The position numbers and the translations under genes were made by a program. From assembly GCA_036925085.1 (NCBI GenBank), contig JAUPFP010000017.1, positions 1,587,501 through 1,651,500 on the forward strand: 64,000 nt of DNA, in the 5' to 3' direction. The notes under the pieces are model-generated. The model saw only the letters and a list, made by a program, of their open reading frames with translations, was not told where the DNA came from and ran no database searches. This document shows, one piece after another, positions 20,820 to 31,959 of this stretch (the stretch's first letter is position 1; every line of letters begins with the position of its first letter). The stretch is from Brachycybe producta. Its lineage: Eukaryota; Arthropoda; Diplopoda; Playtdesmida; Andrognathidae.

Positions 20820-22125
20820 GCATATACTACACAGCATTTCAAATTGATTTGCTGATTTTTTTTTGGTTTTGTTTTATATATACCACAATTACTTTCCGAT
20901 TTTAAACAAAACTTTAAACGTATTTTGCCTCACAAGTCTCACAAGGTTTTACTCACTTTGAATCTTACTTTTTGTATACAAAAAAGGTAACAACAGATAA
21001 CTTAAGAAATAAAGTGAGATTTGTTTTAGTCAGTTTGTTATATGTTTTTTTTCCATTTGTATAAGAATTGAGGCTTGATTTCTTTGCCAATGACTATTCA
21101 AACAGTATTTTTTCGTCTTTTTTTTCTCTTTCCAACACCTCATTTGGTTTTGTTTTAGTCTCTCTTGAGATTTCCAATGCAGAAACCCCCCCCCCCCCCC
21201 CCAAAAAAAAAGTCGACAATCAAAGTCTTTTGATACTTGTAAAGCATATCAAACTACTTACAATAGTTTATATATGTTTATAGTATACAGAGTTTATAGT
21301 ATATATATGAGACCTACAGTAGATAAAGTGAATGATGAATATACCTACAGATCTCTAGGCCCTTTCTCTCGATAAGAAGGTGGAGAAGATGAGAGGGAGT
21401 TTTAAATTTTTGTATATAGATGTAAAAAACATAAAGGGTTAGTTTCTTCATCTTTGCTTCAGTGAGTATTTTTTTTTCTTCTTGTTCTTAAGTTTGCTAT
21501 GAAATTGTAGTTGAGTTGGAGGAGGAATCAGTTGATGATACAAGTTGTATTCTATATAATGTATTGGGGGAGGGGGGAGAAAGGGCCCAATTGGGAAAGA
21601 AGAAAAGAGACTTATATGAGATAATGAATTCGACGTTGGTTTGTTTTTTGGAAGTTCGAACAAACGGCAAAATAAAAAAATAATCCCGAAGAAAATCAAC
21701 ACTCCATATTTGCCTTCGTTTAAATAGCATATTTAATGTTGGAAATACGTTGCTTTTTATTGTTACCCCTCCCCCCCCCCCCCCCCACCACCCCAACTTA
21801 TGCTGTTTTTTAAAGAACTTTTTTTGAGGTTCTTCTAGGCGCCAATGCGTCAAACATTTACTGTGATACAATGTCGAGTGATGCACGTAAAATATGTTTA
21901 GATATACGTATTTGAAAACTATAACATCTACATTTTTTTAATTTTAACCTAATTGTTAACAGGACATTAAAACATACAAATCTATCTATATACTGTATTA
22001 CTTGAAAATTAAAAAAAAGTTATGGGATAAACCAGCCAACAGTCTCGGGATGTTTTTGGAACTGCAAGACATCCAAAAACCTCTCAAAACTGGAATTAAG
22101 GCTATTAGGGGAGCCTCTCAAAGCT
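20820..22125. other. Unassigned AT-rich region with poly-C runs
   Basis: C homopolymers lie near 21186-21202 and 21772-21787. Frames of 71-129 residues on either strand carry Pro/Gly runs from these and show no family motif. Confidence 0.45.
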
Positions 22126-22126
22126 A

Positions 22127-22243
22127 ATGAAATTTAGAAAAAATGTCAAGTTTAGACAGCAGGCAACTGGAAATCGGGACAAACAGAAGTTGGCTCCGCC
22201 TTTTTTTATGACGACCGCAACTTGACATTTTTTCTAAATTTCA
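22127..22243. repeat. Hairpin enclosing a MuDR-like MITE fragment
   Basis: Left arm ATGAAATTTAGAAAAAATGT, CAAG and right arm CTTGACATTTTTTCTAAATT, TCAT are a near-perfect inverted pair. The loop holds CAGGCAACTGGAAATCGGGA..GACGACCGCAACTT, the left third of the CAGGCAATTAG family (about 22159-22215). Confidence 0.7.
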
Positions 22244-22415
22244 TATACCATAGTTCCACTAGACTAGGTGCCGTTTCTAAAGAGACGCCGCATATCAGTC
22301 GAACGCAAAATTTCGAGAGTTTGCCAGTCCAGTAAGGTAAATAGTCTAAGATGGATCCACGTTTTATAATTTCTTATTTTGACAAAACATTTTGTATGTT
22401 GCACTTCAATTGTTC

Positions 22416-22623
<208 letters not shown>

Positions 22624-23126
22624 ACGGACCTCCAAATCTACTTGCAGAGTAACTTATTAAATTCAAATTCAAAAACCGTAATGTGTAACTAAAAAATATT
22701 TTGCTTGTTACCCATTACCCAGCAACCTATGAATGAAAAAAAAAAATAAGATAAGAAGTAATATGGAAAAGAAGAAGAAGAAAGTAAAAAAACAATGCTT
22801 TTTGAGTTTGAGCTTGGCTATTGATTGCTTTCTTCACCATCAACAATGAGCAAGCCTTCTTCTTTGAAAGTGAATTTCCCTTGATACATAATAGTATAGT
22901 ACACAATGAATATAATACACTGACAGTGTCTATCTACTATGTTCAGTATATATTCTCTTATTTGTATTGTACCAATATAGCTATGCAAATGTTAAATAAT
23001 TCAAAATTATAGCCGAATTTTTTTTGAGAATGAAATTGCAATAAGACTTGTAAAATGAAATTCAAATTTAGATTGCAACACTTGACAAGATTTTTTTTTA
23101 CACCGAGAAATGAGGAAATAAATTTA

Positions 23127-23128
<2 letters not shown>

Positions 23129-23160
<32 letters not shown>

Positions 23161-23168
23161 CGAGAGGT

Positions 23169-23200
<32 letters not shown>
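23129..23200. repeat. (GA)n microsatellite
   Basis: GA repeats interrupted by AAAG and GGTAGC. Confidence 0.95.
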
Positions 23201-23205
<5 letters not shown>

Positions 23206-23563
23206 CTGACAAATGTGAATTGTAAACCAAAATTTTGAACTATTTATTTTTATTATGCTATACATTGGTGCTGTTATGGTAACATTAGTTATATTTTAAC
23301 ATCTGATGGGTCATTTGTGTTATAATGAATCACATAAAAGCGTATATGGGTATGTCGGAGGGACGGTGTGCAAGCAGAGTATACGAGGCTCATAGTAACA
23401 ATCAAGGTGTCAAATTAAAAGAGCTTGAAATGAAGGCATGAAAAATGTCGCCCAAAAACATCAAAATGCGCCATCTGGCGGCCTTCTGCGCAATTGTGAA
23501 TAATATGTCGCCATGTCTCTCCAAAATCAAAAAGCTAGACTGCGGTCTCTTGATTATACCGTA

Positions 23564-24090
23564 AGCCTAGTACACACTGGATTCTTTGTTGCGATACATT
23601 GTTGCGGGACGGCTCTGATTCAATGGTGCGGGGCAGAATCGCAACTGACTCGATTCAGACCCGCACCATTTTTCCGTGTCCACACCTACACTCAGCGGTT
23701 CTTCCTCCTTCTTGCTTTCACCATTTAAATACCAACAGCGGAAGTGGCCCTTGCAATATGGGCCTACACTATGATTCATAAAGAGGAGCAAATAAAGCAG
23801 AAACGCTGGTGGGCACGAAAGCTCTTCTCAGACGAGAGCACGTTCGGTTTAAGCCTTTTGGACAACCTGGAATTGGAAGATGGGGCAGGATTTCTAAATT
23901 TCACTCCTTTTATATTTGCCTTTATAGCCAGAAGACCATAACTTCCCACGGACACAATTTATACAGTAGGTCCTCAATTAGTTTAACAATATTTTCAGTA
24001 GTCCACATCTTTTTTTAAGCCTAGTACTATAGACTTAAAAACGACGTGGACCACTGAAAAAGACGTCCACAGCATGAAATGTCCCGCAAC
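23564..24090 (+). mobile_element. PIF/Harbinger-derived element (AGTACACACTGGATTC end)
   Basis: Left end AAGCCTAGTACACACTGGAT, then TCTTTGTTGCG and repeated GATTCAG / CGCAACTGACTCGATTC words. The shorter derivative at 31405-31682 carries the matching opposite end. Inside lies the N-terminal part of a Harbinger nuclease (23741-23905). The right boundary is unclear; GCAACAATGTTTAATTGTTT near 24090 also occurs in the derivative. Confidence 0.65.
23741..23905 (+). pseudogene. PIF/Harbinger transposase N-terminal relic
   Basis: The frame reads VALAIWAYTMIHKEEQ, then QKRWWARKLF, a short spacer, LLDNLELEDGAGFLNFT. Harbinger/HARBI1-like (ALP1-like) nucleases start with a hydrophobic stretch, a basic RRWWVRP-like motif, then LLQ-LRLED-..F-NF. 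The order and spacing agree. Only about 55 residues remain; the catalytic DDE domain is absent and the sequence after NFT no longer matches. It lies on the same strand as the left end of its element, consistent with an internally deleted Harbinger. Confidence 0.6.
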
Positions 24091-24149
24091 AATGTTTAAT
24101 TGTTTCGGCATGTTTGGCATTAGTTCAGATAATCGACGTTCTACATGAG

Positions 24150-24250
24150 TTGGCAAAATGCCGAGAAAAACCAGTAAAGGACAGGTAAATACCGTGATAA
24201 TATCCGGTAAATACCACCCCTGGGGAAAAACTTCGCCAACCCTGCGTTCT
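24150..24250. repeat. ACCGGTAAA-word repeat fragment
   Basis: GGCAAAATGCCGAGAAAAAC, CAGTAAAGGACAGGTAAATA and CCGGTAAATACCACCCC, ending in GCCAACCCTG. It resembles 46545-46645 in complement. Such AGGGTTGGCAAA ends are common in hAT derivatives; tentative. Confidence 0.45.
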
Positions 24251-24279
24251 ACCGTATGTCTAGTCTATTCAGCTTGAAA

Positions 24280-25560
24280 CCAAGATAAATTTCTAAACTT
24301 ATAGCAACTCCATTTTAGAATAAAATGCTTTTTTAAGCTTGAAGGAAGGCATCTCTTGCTTAAAAAGGCATCCATTTTTTTTGTATGTTTATTGAATTCT
24401 AGTGTAACTGAAGCACTAAGTACAGTTTCTGCCACCTTTTGGCCACACTCAGCTTTGACACGAAATGCTTCATAGGAAGAGCTTTTTGTTGAGTTACCCT
24501 CTGTATATTTATATTGCTTCAAAGATACGACTCATTTAAGAACGCCTAAATTACTATTATACTTCAACAAAGGGTACAGACAGTTTTGGAAATTAGAACT
24601 GTTGCGAGTTTGCTTCAAAACGACTGCAGTCACTTCTATAATATGACAACTAAAACAACTAATTATGTTATGTGTAGGCGTGGCAGATAATTATAAGAAG
24701 TAATTGGTATGGTAGGCAGGAGTTAAGCTGCATCAAGATTTGCACTCTATTACACCTTGTTGTTATATTATAAAAGTTAAAAGGGTGACCACAAGTTAGT
24801 TTTAATGGAAACAAATGTGTCGATTTGCTATATAGTTAAATATGCCTACAGTAGTTAACTGCAATTGGCTCAACATGGTTAACCACATTACTACATGGTT
24901 AAACATTACTTCCTCTGTTAAAACACATTTGGCCTACAAACAATATTGTGGCTAGTGTGAGCACTCAATTTTTGGCTGAAGATGGAAAATATATAACATA
25001 ATCTAAGTAGAATTTGACAATCAGTAACACATCAGTTAAACACAGTTAAGTGTTATAAAGTTCATGTATCCATCACATGAAATCAAATTGCGCAATGTGC
25101 GCTATAAGGTAGCATGCTGCGACATGTAAAACTAGTTTGTAGAACTTCCATAAGTTCCATGCCAGAAGTCAAGAGGAAAACCGAGAAGAACTTTTTCTTT
25201 CTATGTGGCGACAGAAGGAACAAGGGAAATAACGCACTCACGTGACATTCAGAAACCACTCAGGTGTCTTTATTTGCCAGCATACTGTGTTGTAAACAAC
25301 AACACGTGTTCAATTGTATGGTGAAGCGTGACCATTTAAGTTGTCTTCAATAAATGGCAGCATTGTGGTGATGCATATACAGTATATGGGCTGTTTCTCA
25401 GACAGAATGTTCCACATGGTGGTTTGGGGTGGCATGGCACTGCACACTGTAGCTGGCGACCAGCTGAAAAGTCGCTTAGTTGAGCATCTATTATGGTGGT
25501 GGGACAAAATGAGTTCTGAAGGTACAGGTTAAGAGAAAGAGTGAGAGAGAGAGAAAGAAA
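24280..25560. other. Unassigned spacer
   Basis: Repeated AGTTAA / GGTTAA words between about 24780 and 25060 may be another degraded foldback, but I cannot define ends. Frames of 63-110 residues lack motifs. Confidence 0.4.
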
Positions 25561-25624
25561 AAAAAAAGACCAAGAAAAAACTATCAAATATAAACACAGC
25601 TCTTTTTGGAATGTATATAAAATC

Positions 25625-25730
25625 TCGGATTGGGGGGGGGTCCGGACCCCTGGACCCCCCCACCCCACTTGGCTACGCCACTGTACCGACTCCTACCAAA
25701 AATGAACGACTCCACACACAGCTCTAGATA
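25625..25730. mobile_element. Junction of two MITE ends
   Basis: GGACCCCTGGACCCCC..CTTGGCTACGCCACTG is the right tip of a CAGTGGCGTAGCC-type element (hAT-like end). It is followed at once by ACCGACTCCTACCAAAAATG, AACGACTCCAC, the right tip of the GACTCC foldback seen at 43261 and 51754. Confidence 0.55.
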
Positions 25731-26847
25731 TTTTTATTAAGAATGACACAAAAAAATAGTCTAAATTTATTAAGGTAATTAATGCACACCCTTACACTCT
25801 ATTGTATTTTGTAGGGCCCCCATAACTTATCCGTTTATTGTTATTAGAAAAAGAAATTCAAATAACTTTTTCAATAGAGAAGAGAAGAAAAAAAAAATGA
25901 AGCTTAGCTTATAAAAGATGTATTGGAAATAAATCAAGTTTTGCGGTATTTGTACTAGAAGTTGAAGTGTGAACGTGATCAGTTTTAATAACATGTGCAA
26001 GATCTATACTTTATGGGTTATGTTATTGTGTTTCTGTGGGTACAATACCATTGATCTATTACTTAAATCTAACCACAAAGACTTTTTTTCTTCTTCATTG
26101 TGCCACTGGAAATAGATGAAGTATATAAAAAAAACACAGTATATTGCATATATCATTTGCCTAATGCATAATTCTGTTGAGTTTTTACTTAATTTTTTTT
26201 CTGCTTCCTTTTCTTCATATGTGTGTGATTGTGTTTTTTTTTGGCGGGGGGGGGGGGGGGGGGGGGTGAGAGCTGTGTGGAAATTTTTTTTTAAAAAACA
26301 GAAACGCGGACTTATATATTTTCTATTTATGCAGCTTGAATAAACCACCTACCTCCCCTCAGTTACTGCAATCCTACCCTCCTCTCTCCCCCCATCCACC
26401 CTTCATTATGCATACAGTATACATATAAGTTATAACTTTTCTTTAGTGAAAGTTGTGCCCAATAAATACTAAGTACTTGTAGGCCTCTACTGTATGTAAG
26501 AGCAAATCCGATCCAAATCACATCCATTTTGCTCATAAAATAGAAATGCAAATAAAGCTAGTGAACAATCTTTGGTATAGGAATAGAAGGGTAGGAAGAG
26601 AGGGAGACAGGGAGGTCTCTTGTAGTTTGAAATACTAAGTAAGAAAAGGAAGAGAAGTTTACTGCAGTCATGCAAAACTACTATTGAGTCAAGAAAAAGG
26701 GGATGATGCCAGAGTTTGTGGGTGTGGGTGCGGGTAGAGTTGAATACTTGCATAAAAACTAAAGCTAAGAAAGCAAAGAAGCACATTTAAGAATAAAAAA
26801 GATGCTATTATAATACAAGCATACATACACAAGCAAGTATGTATGTG
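25731..26847. other. Unassigned AT-rich region with poly-G run
   Basis: A G homopolymer of about 20 bases sits near 26247-26267. No recognisable gene or element end. Confidence 0.45.
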
Positions 26848-26982
26848 GTAGACATCTGAACAGCCTAGAGTAATCTGCAGCCGTGGCAGCATCCTCTAGA
26901 ACATGCTGCAGCAGCAATCACATCCTAGTTTTCTGCAGCCAGTCTCTTGCCTATTTTAACAAGGAAGTGTTAGAAAGAAACA
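26848..26982 (-). repeat. Short interspersed repeat (TGCTCTAGAGGATACTGC family)
   Basis: The complement contains ACACTTCCTTGTTAAAATAG, GAGACTGGCTGCAG, GCAGCATGTTCTAGAGGATG and CTGCAGATTACTCTAGGCTG. Its 5' edge touches the TTAGG-loop hairpin at 26972. Confidence 0.65.
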
Positions 26983-27126
26983 AAAGAAAGTTGGGAGGGA
27001 GGAGGGAAAACACTTTCTTTTTTCTTTTTGAAGGTAAGTTAGGTTCGGTTAGGTTAGGTTACCGAACCTAATTTACTTTCAAAAACGGAAGTGTTTTTCC
27101 TCCCCTCCCATCTTTCGTTTCTTTCT
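26972..27126. repeat. Hairpin with TTAGG-rich loop
   Basis: Arm AGAAAGAAACAAAAGAAAGT, GGGAGGGAGGAGGGAAAACAC, pairs with GTGTTTTTCCTCCCCTCCCA, CTTTCGTTTCTTTCT. The loop is GTTAGGTTCGGTTAGGTTAG, GTTACCGAACCTAA. Probably a small foldback element. Confidence 0.65.
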
Positions 27127-27612
27127 AAAGCCCGTTATACACCATCAACTATGTCTTAAATATTTGTGTAAATTGTTTTCTGAAAGTTTTCTTCAATGAT
27201 TTGGTAATTAAAATGTATAAATTAATTTATAAGTATCAATCGGTGGTTATACTACACATGTAAAAGTATTCGAACATTTTTACCTAAAATAATGTGCGCA
27301 GAACAGTGCGTAGTATGACAGTTTATCGTATATTTAACCTTGTGAGCTTCTAGACAAGGGAATTGGGGACAAGTGTGCTAAATAGGTTGCAGAGCGCATC
27401 GTATATAGCTTGGTAAGTGACATAAGAATGATGCTGATCCTGAGAAAGCGCTCTAGTAGATGTGATCATTTAAGAGAAATAGAACATCTTCTAAATGAAT
27501 GCAACTTTGAACAAATAATTTAACATTCACGTCGTTATACGCGTGCAATGTCACATTTATAAATTAATTTATACATCTATTGAAGACATAAGTGATGGTG
27601 TATAACAGGCTT
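27127..27612. mobile_element. Foldback element, AAAGCCCGTTATACACCATCA ends
   Basis: Left end AAGCCCGTTATACACCATCA and right end TGATGGTGTATAACAGGCTT are complementary, with TAA outside. Inner arms share AAATTAATTTATA and TGTGCGCAGAACAGTGCG-type sequence. The terminal pattern matches the TAAAGCC..ACAC group seen in other foldbacks here. Confidence 0.72.
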
Positions 27613-27753
27613 AACACTTCCTTGTTAAAATAGGGGAGAGACTTGACTGCAGGATACTCGGATGAGATTGGTGCTGCAGCATGCTCTAGAGAATACTGCC
27701 GCGACTGCAGCTATACCTGGACTGCTCAGACTTCTACCACATCTATACCCAAG
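27612..27753 (+). repeat. Short interspersed repeat (TGCTCTAGAGGATACTGC family), best copy
   Basis: ACACTTCCTTGTTAAAATAG, GAGACTTGACTGCAGGATAC, TCGGATGAGATTGGTGCTGC, AGCATGCTCTAGAGAATACT and GACTGCTCAGACTTCTACCA. About 140 bp and uninterrupted at CTCTAGAG, so it is the empty-site counterpart of the hAT insertion at 19540. Confidence 0.7.
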
Positions 27754-27754
27754 C

Positions 27755-28353
27755 CCTCCCCCCCCCCCCGCCACACACACACACACCCACCCCTTTTTGT
27801 TTAACTTCATTGCATACACAATGAAGAGAAGATATGCGCCCGAAAGACGACGGCATCCGAAGTTTGAATTGTCATTTTAAAGATTCTTTTGCCAATTTTC
27901 GGTTTTTTGGCCCTGTTTTTTTTTTGTATTGTGATGATGCCAAATACTTTTGTTACAACTGTTTGTTTCTTTTTTTGTTATTGTCTGTATTTTTTGTGTA
28001 TATTTTTTAAACATTTTTATTTTAGCATCTTATTTAAAGTCTGTCATACTTGCAAGCAACCAGTGTTAGTGGAATAAATTTGAATAAATAGTTCAATGTG
28101 TACGGATATGCTTTTATATTGCTTTATTCGTATTAAAATTGTAGTGTCTGCAAGAGTGCAGTTTTTAAAGTAGGGCCTCCACTAGAGAAAGAATGTCGGC
28201 TTTCAAACGATTACTTGTAGCCTAGATCTCTAAAATAAAAACTGCAGTTAAAATGTGTGGAATTGGTATTATTTGAGAACAAAAACTTTTGTTTGTTATA
28301 TTGATAGTGTGTTGCATTGCGGAGATTTTCACTCTCGTAACAGCATCACTTAA
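27755..28353. other. Unassigned spacer
   Basis: Poly-C and ACAC runs near 27757-27785; the rest is AT-rich with no motif. Confidence 0.45.
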
Positions 28354-29671
28354 TAGGCTACATCACTAAATTACTTCGAAAAATCTCCGCAAAGAAAAAA
28401 TGTTAATTTTTAAAATACACAGTCACGCGGCAATGTTTTTTTTTTTCATATTTAAAGTTGTCCAATATTAAGTTTTTAAAGTGCAATGTGCACCTTAAAT
28501 ATATGCTGATCGAGTGATAGAATGACAAAAAATTGGTAAATGCAGATTATATTTTTAAAAACTATTTCAAAATTGCGAATTTCTAACTCTTAAGTTAAAC
28601 AAAACTCCATTGAATAAGAAAAAAAAACATCGATTAAAATGCCTGTAAAATACGTAAAAATAATTTTAAAAAACCTGAAAGAAATCAGCACGTGAGCCAA
28701 TGTGTTGGCATCATTGTAGTTTAATTGTTTTGTTTTGTTTTAAATTATATTTTTAGGTTTTCTACGAGCATTTTAATGGATCTTTTTTTGATTACGAGCG
28801 CGTACTCAATGGAGTTTAACATAAAAGAGTTCGAAATTTGCGATTTTGAAATATTTTTTTTTTAAAATATAACTGCACTTACCAAATTTTTGTCATTCTA
28901 TCACTCGATCTGCATATATTTAAGGTGCACATTGCACTTCGAAAACTTCATATTGGACAACTTTAAATATTAAAAAAAAAACATATTGCCGCCGCGACTG
29001 TGTTTTTTAAAAACTAACGTTTGTATTTTGGTATTTTAAATAAAAGTAAAACTGTATTTTTGTATTTTAATTTAAATACATTTTTAATGAAACTATTTTG
29101 TATTTTATTTAAAATACTTTTTAAAAATATTTTCCTCATCACTGGTTGTGAGTATGGAATATTTTCAGTGGGAGTTTTTCCTAAAGAAAAAAGATGCTTA
29201 TGTTTTAATATTCCCCAAAATAAATTTCTTCCCATTTTTTTGGGGGGGGGGGGCATTATAAATTTATAATTTCCAAAAACAAAAAGTTCTTCAATTTTCA
29301 ATCTTCAAGTCACAGATGTACATGTAATAACAGGTGAAGGAGCCGTAGTTCAATGTAGCAGAACTGCCATATTGCACCTCGGCTGGAAGAGTGACACAAC
29401 TAAAAAAAACACTTTTCGGGGGAAATGAGTTTAAAAGTCATTCAGTCACTCGATCAGCTTATATTTAAGGTGCACAATACACTTTGAAAACTTAATATTG
29501 GTCAACTTTAAACATGAATTGCCGCGCGACTGTGTATTTTAAAAATTAACATTTCTTTCTTTAACATATTGTGGGTCTATATGGGCTCAAATTGCTCAAT
29601 AGAAGAAAAAAAAAACGATGCTAGCGCTCTTTGTGGAGATATTTCGAAGTAATTTTGTAATGTGTAGCCTC
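28354..29671. mobile_element. TTAA-family long-TIR element, interrupted
   Basis: TTAA at 28350-28353 and 29672-29675. The left arm starts TAGGCTACATCACTAAATTA and the right arm ends ATTTTGTAATGTGTAGCCTC. The right arm is broken near 29015-29440 by foreign sequence that includes a hAT-like tip (AATATTTTCCTCATCACTG near 29143), after which the arm resumes at CACTCGATCAGC. Confidence 0.75.
29022..29143. mobile_element. hAT-like end fragment (TTTTAAATA-rich, ..CTCATCACTG)
   Basis: Repeated TATTTTAAATAAAA-type words end in TTTTCCTCATCACTG, like the CAGTGATGAGGAAAA tips of some hAT elements. Only one end is visible. Confidence 0.4.
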
Positions 29672-29892
29672 TTAAAAGCTAGTTACAAAGATATTGAAAG
29701 AAATTAGATGAAAACGTAATTTGGATTTAATTGTTAAAAAAAAAAGTTCCTTGATGAAATGTGATCATAATGGGTTGGATGTAAAATTTAACAACAACAA
29801 CAAAAAAAACCCATTTAATTACAAGTGTGCACTCCTTCGGTTGGATGACCTTTGTAATTAGTAGAAAATCTGAACAGTTTTTGTCATCTCTG

Positions 29893-29953
29893 TCTCTCTC
29901 TAACTCTCTGTTTCTCTCTCTTTCCCTCTCTCTCTTTCTCTCTCCCTCTCTCG

Positions 29954-30022
<69 letters not shown>

Positions 30023-30036
30023 TTCTCTTTCTCAAT
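29893..30036. repeat. (CT)n microsatellite
   Basis: CT-rich tract with TTTC and TCGC interruptions. Frames with Ser-Leu or Arg-Glu repeats are its translations. Confidence 0.96.
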
Positions 30037-30054
30037 TCTCTTAAGATATTTATT

Positions 30055-30535
30055 CACACGATCTCACATCTGGATTATTTCTCATCTTATACTTTCTAAC
30101 AAATTTTTATATTAAACTCGTGAACCTGATGAATTTATGCATTGATTTTATGATATTTTTTTAAATAAAAATGGAATGTTTGTTTTACATAACGATGAAA
30201 GTTGACTCTTGTGTACTTAAAAGTAGTCCACTTCCGTGAGAAAGTTTGTTTTTCAGCGGTCATTTGCCTCGAAACGTCTCCATCTCTCTCTCTCTCCTCT
30301 CTCTTTGCCACCTTTGTTTTAGTAGAACTTGCAATTCTGTTCATGTCTCTTTTTTATGTCTTTCAATCAGGTTTTAATTTGTGTCCAAAGATGACTGACT
30401 CTCTCTACTCTTCAGGGCAAATCAAAACACGATTATCTTATTCCATTTTTATATTTGTGGCTAAGGGGGGGGGCGAGGTTGGATGGGGTGCTACATAATT
30501 TTTATTCTCGTCATTATAATTTCGTTATATAAAAA
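30055..30535. other. Unassigned spacer
   Basis: Short CT run near 30282-30304 and a G run near 30466. No gene recognised. Confidence 0.4.
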
Positions 30536-30538
30536 TTA

Positions 30539-31341
30539 GGGATGGGAGATTCGTATCTGGCGAATCTTTAAAAACATTCGAGATTCGAAAACTCGAATCT
30601 TCGCGCATTTCTTTTTTCGTCTTTCGAATCTTTCGAATCCTAACCTTAAAAAAACTGTTAAAAACTTTGGCAAAATTAGTTTTTAACTCCGTTGATGTCC
30701 AGTAGAAGTCGTTTACTAACAACAAAAACCGACGACTGTTGCAATTTCGGTGTGGTACTTCGATCATCAATATCACCTTGTGGCAGTGACCCTGAGTGCC
30801 ACACTTGTTTTTTTATTATTAATAATTTATTATTTAAGGCGCATTCACACTAGGCTGATTTACAAGCTGCTGGTTGCTGCTGGCTATTAGCAGCAACAGC
30901 AAGCAGCAGCAGCTTTGGGTTCACACTTGTCCAAACACTGCTGGTATTAGCAGTGCAAGTCATCCAATCACGATCTTGCAAAAACACAAACTCTAACAAC
31001 AACCAACCCAAGCAGTGGAGTTTCAACTACCCACTAGTGTAACTACTAGCGACAAAGGGTTCGCACTAGCTGGTGGTAGCATGAAGGGAGTCGCGTGACC
31101 AGCTGGTAGCTGCTAAAGTTGGACATGTTCAACTTCACCAGCTGCTAGAGGGCTACAACCAGCCAGCACCAACCAGCAGCTGGGAAACAACCTAGTGTGA
31201 ATGCGCCATTAATATTATTTCATTTATTTGTATCTTCTTAACGAATAATATAGGATATTTATATGAAGGATTCGAGAGATTCGGAAGATTCGAGAACCTT
31301 TTAGGTTTCCGATTCGAAAAAATTTAGGATTCGTCCCACCT
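30539..31341. mobile_element. TTCGAATC-word element (hAT-like), interrupted
   Basis: Starts GGGATGGGAGATTCG and ends GGATTCGTCCCACC, with AAATTAG close to both ends, possibly an 8-bp hAT duplication. Terminal thirds repeat GATTCGAA / TTCGAATC words; the interior carries TTGCAATTTCGGTGTGGTAC and AGTGACCCTGAGTGCCAC. A GCTGCTGG foldback (30838-31207) is inserted. Related copies are at 43031, 58535, 63436 and 63805. Non-coding. Confidence 0.7.
30838..31207. mobile_element. Foldback MITE, GCGCATTCACACTAGG ends, CTGCTGG words
   Basis: Ends GGCGCATTCACACTAGGCTG and complementary CCTAGTGTGAATGCGCC. The body is almost entirely the word CAGCAG/CTGCTGG with AGCTGGT variants in both orientations. TTAA lies just outside each end (30834-30837; 31209-31212, one extra base). 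It interrupts the TTCGAATC element. A rearranged relative is at 55756-56180. Confidence 0.8.
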
Positions 31342-31404
31342 GAAATTAGTAGATGGAGACAGGAGTCCAAAATTCCAAAAACACAATTTAGTATAGTGAA
31401 TTTA

Positions 31405-31682
31405 CACAGAAGGTCCTCAAGTAGTTTCACAGTATTTTAAAAGCCTACCCTTTAATAATCAATAGCAAACTGAGCTCTTTTGAGTCTTTGTTCATGTCTC
31501 AAAAATGTTTTGCAACAATGTTTAAATGTTTCCCATTTTGATAGTAGTCAAGAAACATGAATCTGAGCGCTGACGCGATTCAGCCCCGAATACATTTCAA
31601 CAGTGTTGCGGATCTGAATCACAACTGACGCGATTCACCCGCCATTCAGACCCGCAACAAAGAATCCTGGTGTGTACTACCC
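31405..31682 (-). mobile_element. Harbinger-derived MITE (AGTACACACCAGGATTC end)
   Basis: The right end GAATCCTGGTGTGTACTACC is the complement of the left end at 23564. The body repeats GACGCGATTCAG and AACTGACGCGATTC. It shares AGGTCCTCAA..AGTTTCACAG with the downstream part of the element at 23564. No coding part remains. Confidence 0.65.
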
Positions 31683-31683
31683 T

Positions 31684-31875
31684 AAAGTTGGGTTTACACT
31701 GAGTCGTGAATTGGGCGAGAGCACGACTGGTAGGCTAGCTGTAGTAATTACTACTTCATATTGAACAAGTGGTCGTGGAAGTGGGCGGTCGTACACGACC
31801 TTGAAAAGTGGGGTCGTGCTCACTCCAACCTGCCAGAGTTATGACGACTGCTTCAGTCGTGAATTCGGCATTAAT
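31684..31875. mobile_element. Foldback fragment, GTCGTG-word family
   Basis: It begins AAAGTTGGGTTTACACTGAG, then GTCGTGAATTGGG. Multiple GTCGTG/CACGAC words in both orientations follow, ending TCAGTCGTGAATTCGGC. Same terminal style as the other TTTACACTAG-type foldbacks. Confidence 0.6.
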
Positions 31876-31959
31876 CAATAAGTTCACAAACGACTTTTGC
31901 AGCTTCTCGTTCTGCCATTTGAACAAGTACTCGCGAGACGTTTGGTGAAGTGGGTAACC

